DNA from: Candidatus Paceibacterota bacterium
GTDB taxonomy: Bacteria; Verrucomicrobiota; Verrucomicrobiia; Limisphaerales; UBA8199
NCBI GenBank assembly: GCA_035452965.1
Contig: DAOTCE010000018.1
Location: 40,316-104,315, forward strand
DNA: 64,000 bases
Direction of reading: 5' to 3'
Below the pieces are notes generated by a model, which was given only the letters and a program-made list of their open reading frames with translations, did no database searches and had not been told where the DNA came from. Below, piece by piece: positions 60,235 through 64,000 of the stretch (within the stretch, counting starts at the first letter, position 1; each line of letters opens with the position of its first letter). The position numbers were made by a program, and so were the translations under genes.

Positions 60235-60927
60235 ATGGTGATATTGGTGATAGCGACGCGCAACCGGCATAAGGTGCAAGAGATACGAGCGATTCTCGGG
60301 GAGCATATCCGGTACCTGACGCTGAATGACCTTTCAAATCCGCCGGAGGTGGTTGAGGACGCCGGGACCTTTGCCGGCAACGCGACCAAGAAGGCGGTGG
60401 CACTGGCGAAGTGGCTGGCGGAAACCCACGGCGCGCGAGGCGGCGCGCCAGACGGCGAATTACACGTGCTGGCGGACGATTCAGGCCTGGAAGTAGATGC
60501 CCTGGGCGGCGCGCCGGGGATTCATTCGGCGCGATTTGCGGCGCTGGACACCGGCGTAGCGGGCAACTCCTCGACCGCCGACAACAACGCCAAGCTGCTG
60601 CGCTTGCTGGCGGAGGTGCCGGCTGACAAGCGGACGGCGCGGTTTCGCTGCGTGATGGCGCTGACCCCCGCGCCGGGCGCGGAACGCGGCGGCGCTTCGC
60701 CGGTGTGCTACGCGGACGAAGCGGAGTTGCGAACGGAGCTGTTCGAAGGCACCTGCGAAGGGCGGATTGGATTTGCGCCGCGGGGGCAAGGAGGCTTTGG
60801 CTATGACCCGCTCTTTATCCCGACGGGGCACAGCCGCACCTTTGGGGAACTGGAGGAGGCGGTCAAGAACGAGTTGAGCCACCGGGCGCGGGCATTGGCA
60901 TTGCTCCGGTGCAAATTAATTGATTGA
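60235..60927 (+). CDS. rdgB: XTP/dITP diphosphatase
   Basis: Removes non-canonical purine nucleoside triphosphates (ITP, XTP) from the pool. 230 residues: VIATRNRHKVQEIRAIL at the start, TFAGNATKKAVALAKW, VLADDSGLEVDALGGAPGIHSARFA and GFGYDPLFIPTGHSRTFGEL are the family blocks. A short insertion with AETHGARGGAPDGE and another with PGAERGGAS lengthen it beyond the usual ~200. ATG 60235 fits the family start; the upstream extension lies in repeat-flanking DNA. Confidence 0.95.
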   Translation: MVILVIATRNRHKVQEIRAILGEHIRYLTLNDLSNPPEVVEDAGTFAGNATKKAVALAKWLAETHGARGGAPDGELHVLADDSGLEVDALGGAPGIHSARFAALDTGVAGNSSTADNNAKLLRLLAEVPADKRTARFRCVMALTPAPGAERGGASPVCYADEAELRTELFEGTCEGRIGFAPRGQGGFGYDPLFIPTGHSRTFGELEEAVKNELSHRARALALLRCKLID

Positions 60928-61047
60928 GGCCGGGGGCTTCTCTGGTATTCTGCCGGAATGCCAGGCCTGCGCGCGGCGCCGTTTTCGAGTCCACGGGATT
61001 GCCGCAAAGGCATGGAACAGTTAGCAGTTATTGAACACTGGTTGCCA

Positions 61048-62235
61048 ATGAACGTTGAATATGTTCGCCGGATGGTGGCGCGTTCGGCGACGCTGGTGGT
61101 TCTGGGTTTGTCCGCTCTGATCGCCGCCGGCCAGCCGAACGGGATTTACGCAGATTTCACCACGAGCCTGGGCAGCTTTACCTGCCAGCTGGATTACACC
61201 AACGCGCCCAGGACGGTCGCCAATTTCGTCGGGTTGGCTACGGGCGAGCGCGCCTGGCTGGATTTGCCGACGGGCCGAGCGCGCACCAATGCGTTTTACA
61301 ACGGCCTGACGTTCCACCGGGTGATTGCCGGGTTCATGAATCAGGGCGGCTCTCCGAATGGCCAGGGCACGGACGGGCCGGGTTACTACTTCCCGGATGA
61401 GTTCAACACGAACCTGGTCTTTGACAGCTATGGCGTGCTGGCGATGGCCAATTCCGGTCCCAATTCCGACGGCTCGCAGTTTTTCATCACAGTCGCGCCT
61501 TACGGTTACGGGAACAACAATTACACTATCTTCGGCCGGGTGGTGTCTGGCTCCAATGTGGTTTACGCCATCAACCACGTCGCCACCGGCGCGAACGACA
61601 AGCCACTCACTGACGTGGTCATCCAGCAGGTCAACATCCGCCGGGTGGGGGCCGCCGCGCAGGCTTTCAACATCCATGCCCACAGATTGCCGTTGGTGAC
61701 CAACCAGTTCCTGCGGATCACCAACCGCACGGGGCAGGTCAGCCTGGGCTTCACGAACCGGCCGTTTGCCGAGAACCGGCTTTACTCCTCGACCAACCTG
61801 AGCGCCTGGACGGCGGAGTATCTCGGGATTGAAAGCGCCACACCAGGGACCAATACCCTGTATCGCGCGAAGGACGCGCCGCGGAAGTTTTTCCGCATGG
61901 CCCAGGTCCAGTACACCTCGGTTGCCCCCGAAACCTTGTATGGACGCACTCTCACGCTCAATTTCACGGTAGGGCCGGGGTTAATCACAATCATCTTCAA
62001 TTCGAGCGGGGGGGGGACATACACCTGGGCGGGGGGTGCCCCCGGAACGGTCCTTTATGTCTGGGACCAGGAACCCTACGGGGGTTCGCTATGGCCAATC
62101 CAGTACTCGGGAGTGGTTCCGATGACGCTGCTGCTGGACTTCAAAACCAGCACTGCCGGGGCGATGAGCGGCACTGCCTATTTTGGCGAAGAGACGGGAT
62201 CGGTGTTCGGCACGTTTAGCCTGAGCGGCCCTTAA
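61048..62235 (+). CDS. exported cyclophilin-type peptidyl-prolyl isomerase with RFYR-type C-terminal part
   Basis: About 395 residues. A signal peptide (SATLVVLGLSALIAAGQ) precedes the cyclophilin domain (about 30-210): LGSFTCQLDYTNAPRTVANFVGLATG, FHRVIAGFMNQGGSPNGQGTDGPG and NSDGSQFFITVAPYGY (each shown in parts) carry the active Arg, Phe and Gln positions. After it a segment NRLYSSTNLSAWTAEYLG..APRKFFRMAQ (parts) matches the module in the beta-helix and GH18 proteins, and a final ~100-residue beta domain follows. It would assist folding of exported proteins. Start at ATG 61048; 61072 also fits. Confidence 0.88.
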   Translation: MNVEYVRRMVARSATLVVLGLSALIAAGQPNGIYADFTTSLGSFTCQLDYTNAPRTVANFVGLATGERAWLDLPTGRARTNAFYNGLTFHRVIAGFMNQGGSPNGQGTDGPGYYFPDEFNTNLVFDSYGVLAMANSGPNSDGSQFFITVAPYGYGNNNYTIFGRVVSGSNVVYAINHVATGANDKPLTDVVIQQVNIRRVGAAAQAFNIHAHRLPLVTNQFLRITNRTGQVSLGFTNRPFAENRLYSSTNLSAWTAEYLGIESATPGTNTLYRAKDAPRKFFRMAQVQYTSVAPETLYGRTLTLNFTVGPGLITIIFNSSGGGTYTWAGGAPGTVLYVWDQEPYGGSLWPIQYSGVVPMTLLLDFKTSTAGAMSGTAYFGEETGSVFGTFSLSGP

Positions 62236-62284
62236 GTCCCTTGGAAACCGCCGTCGAATACGGCATTTACCCGGGATCATTGCT

Positions 62285-63319
62285 ATGAAACAGATTTTCA
62301 CGATCATGGTGGTTGCGCTGGGCGCCCTGGCGGTGCGCGCGGAGGAGATTACGCTGGCCACCTACAACATCGAGCACTTCAAAAACCACTTCCTGGCCCA
62401 CCAACTCGAGGACCAGCCGATTGCCCGGGAGCCCGCCGGCAAGGAAATCCTGAGTGAACTGCGCAAGAAGAACGACGAGGACAACTGGGAAACGGCCCAG
62501 GTCATCCTCGAACCGAAGTTCAACCCGGACATTCTGGTGATCGAGGAGGGGTGCGGCCAGTCGGACCTGAACTACTTCAATCGCCGCTGGCTCAATGGCG
62601 CCTATGCGACCGCCATCCAGTTCCCCAGCAACACGGACCGGCAACAGAACCTGGACCTGCTGATGAAACCGGGCTTCAAGCTTCTCGAGCGCCGGGATCA
62701 ATACCACCTCGAACCGGACCCGGTCGGCAATGACCGCGGCTCGAGGCTCTTCGCCCGCGGGCCGGTATTCGTCAAAGTGCAGACGCCGGGCGGGTACAGA
62801 TTGTGGGTGGGCCTCACCCACATGAAGAGCAAGAACCCGGGGCCTGTCGCCACCCCGGAGCCGGGCATGGGCACGGCCGCGGAGAGGAAAGGCCGGGAAG
62901 CTCGCGAGCTGCGGCAGAAGAAGATTGCCGACACCCAATGGCGGAACCGCGAGGCGCGCCGCACGCACGAGATCATCAAGGAACTGGAAAAGGCGGGGCC
63001 CAGCGACGTGATACTGCTGGGCGACATGAATGACTCCCTGGGCATGGATGCCTTCGAACCCGAGGCCGGCGGCGACGCCCTGGCCAACCTTGTTGGCCCC
63101 GAGAAAGACGGGCTGATCCTGGCGACCCGGCCGCTGACGGGAGGAAGCCAGTATTCCTTTCACGGCTATTGGCGGACGGGATTTCGCGAGATGATTGATC
63201 ACATAGTCGTCACCCGTTCCATGAAGGATAAACTGGGCGAGGTCCGCATTGTGACCAATGGTTTGGCGGGCGTCGCCTCAGACCATTTCCCGGTGATGAT
63301 ACGGCTGAAGACGAAGTAA
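62285..63319 (+). CDS. exported endonuclease/exonuclease/phosphatase family protein
   Basis: A 344-residue protein with a signal peptide (MVVALGALAVRAEE region). EEP-fold signatures: LATYNIEHFKNH, ILVIEEGCGQSDL (Glu metal ligand), VGLTHMKSKNPG, VILLGDMNDSLG (catalytic Asp-Asn) and ASDHFPVMI at the end. The family includes nucleases, sphingomyelinases and inositol phosphatases; export makes extracellular DNA or lipid headgroups plausible substrates. 49 bases follow the cyclophilin stop; co-transcription is likely. Confidence 0.87.
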   Translation: MKQIFTIMVVALGALAVRAEEITLATYNIEHFKNHFLAHQLEDQPIAREPAGKEILSELRKKNDEDNWETAQVILEPKFNPDILVIEEGCGQSDLNYFNRRWLNGAYATAIQFPSNTDRQQNLDLLMKPGFKLLERRDQYHLEPDPVGNDRGSRLFARGPVFVKVQTPGGYRLWVGLTHMKSKNPGPVATPEPGMGTAAERKGREARELRQKKIADTQWRNREARRTHEIIKELEKAGPSDVILLGDMNDSLGMDAFEPEAGGDALANLVGPEKDGLILATRPLTGGSQYSFHGYWRTGFREMIDHIVVTRSMKDKLGEVRIVTNGLAGVASDHFPVMIRLKTK

Positions 63320-63420
63320 CGCCTGTGCCAACCGGGTTCCGGGAAGGAGGACTTTTCGATCTGCCGGCTGGTTGTCTGCGTGAACTCCTCACGCGCCCAC
63401 CCCCGGACATTTCATGGGCC

Positions 63421-63469
63421 GCACGAAATTCCCCCAGACCGGCGCGCGGGCATCCTGCCCGCTTGGAGG
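63421..63469 (-). repeat. interspersed repeat A, copy 2
   Basis: Complement of 34683-34731 with about five differences. The hairpin core is GCGGGCATCCTGCCCGC, perfect here. It lies about 100 bases after the last gene. Confidence 0.7.
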
Positions 63470-63493
63470 TCAAGCAAGTGGGGTGAGCGGATT

Positions 63494-63511
63494 TCAGTCG
63501 GCGCACACTGC
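63494..63511 (-). repeat. interspersed repeat C, copy 2
   Basis: Complement reads GCAGTGTGCGCCGACTGA, matching the leuS-inserted copy and 34369-34391. It lies between repeats A and B. Confidence 0.6.
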
Positions 63512-63517
63512 GTGGGC

Positions 63518-63549
63518 GGCGCGAACTAACGTTCGCGGCTACAGGAGTT
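63518..63549 (-). repeat. interspersed repeat B, copy 2
   Basis: GCGAACTAACGTTCGC hairpin, then GGCTACAGGAGTT; the complement matches 34318-34348. Confidence 0.75.
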
Positions 63550-63552
63550 ATT

Positions 63553-63640
63553 GAAGGCCGCCGGACGGCCGCTGGACGGCTACTAGACGGCCACTAGACG
63601 GCCACTAGACGGCCACTAGATGGCCGGGAGACGGTTAGGG
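63553..63640. repeat. tandem array of an 11-bp unit, eight copies
   Basis: Unit GACGGCCACTA, with divergent first and last copies (GAAGGCCGCCG, GACGGCCGCTG, GACGGCTACTA, three exact units, GATGGCCGGGA, then GACGGTTA). It lies in the terminal gap 63320-64000, in which no convincing gene is seen. Confidence 0.85.
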
Positions 63641-64000
63641 GGACGGCCAGCACCTGCCGACGGACGGTTTGGCTGGTTAGATTTGGGCGCTGCGGCAGGG
63701 TACATAATGGGCACCCGCCGTCCCTGGGTATCGGGGACACAGGACCCCAAGTGCGCTGGATACTCGGTTTGCATAATTATGCGGCATAATTCCGCGTAAA
63801 ACTGTTGACCGTCCAACTCATTTGACCTAACATGAGCTTGTTACGGCTACGTATTGCCGGTTACAGTCGTACAATCGTCTCGACATTATGAGTTCCAACA
63901 TGCGTGTCAACGTGACTCACTTCCAACGGCGAGCCTTTACCCTGATGAGTCTGCGCAAGCGGTTTCTGATGGTGGCTTAAAGGGACTAAAATGGGCTGAA

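Noticed and set aside
63553..63640. 11-bp tandem units as replication-origin iterons
   Set aside because: No initiator gene, AT-rich stretch or DnaA-box cluster nearby, and the unit is GC-rich.
63888..63980. 30-codon frame with QRRAFTLMSL, resembling a prepilin leader (RAFTLIE)
   Set aside because: The Glu at +5 and the hydrophobic helix are absent and a stop follows at once; it could be a decayed or frameshifted prepilin start, but evidence is too thin.

Overview
The window most likely comes from a Verrucomicrobiota genome, probably the Limisphaerales/Pedosphaera side (inference). The reasons are a Minf_1886-type protein (a family I know only from Verrucomicrobia and Planctomycetes), a dcw cluster of the verrucomicrobial type (mraZ, small unknown gene, rsmH, ftsL-like, ftsI ... 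ftsW, LysM gene, murG, murB, ddl, ftsQAZ), exported proteins ending in a shared RFYR-type C-terminal module, high-GC sequence, and many interspersed palindromic repeats in the spacers. No rRNA, tRNA, CRISPR array, prophage or transposase gene was seen.

Layout. 1-9.3 kb: end of an unknown gene, a repeat element, ispF, a glutamine-amidotransferase-like hydrolase, a sigma-54 activator followed by a stand-alone receiver, an NDUFA9-like reductase, and a very large exported FAD protein. 9.8-14.2 kb: exported hydrolases (double-domain glycerophosphodiesterase, GDSL esterase) and a PQQ-type propeller protein. 14.9-32.0 kb: a 17-kb minus-strand division and wall cluster from mraZ to ftsZ with very tight, mostly overlapping gene junctions. 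32.4-34.2 kb: queA and a RibD-like reductase. 35.0-37.8 kb: a pilMNO plus PilP-like operon. 38.6-47.5 kb: a small FlbD-like protein, a LysR regulator, a beta-helix surface protein, a Gfo/Idh/MocA oxidoreductase, an FmdB zinc ribbon, GH29 fucosidase and GH18 chitinase. 47.9-52.9 kb: a three-gene unit of ECF sigma factor with membrane tail, S41 protease, and LRR-thioredoxin fusion. 53.8-63.3 kb: M16 protease, Minf_1886 protein, leuS, rdgB, a cyclophilin and an exported nuclease/phosphatase-type protein.

The division cluster is the biological surprise. murE is missing from between ftsI and murF, and murC from between murG and murB. The remaining murD has an in-frame loss of roughly 100 residues together with substitutions at expected catalytic positions. 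FtsZ has a changed T7 loop. The other genes (mraY, murF, murG, murB, ddl, ftsI, ftsW) look intact, so either complementing ligases lie elsewhere or the precursor pathway is altered.

The DNA-level surprise is a repeat system. Six copies of a ~50-bp near-perfect palindrome lie in gene gaps, and arm differences between copies are compensated on the opposite arm. Two copies sit inside ~390-bp elements with 19-bp terminal inverted repeats and a second internal palindrome at identical spacing. One of these is flanked by a 10-bp direct repeat covering the last codons of ftsZ. Three others sit inside a second ~195-bp element. Other hairpin repeats have entered leuS in frame at two places.
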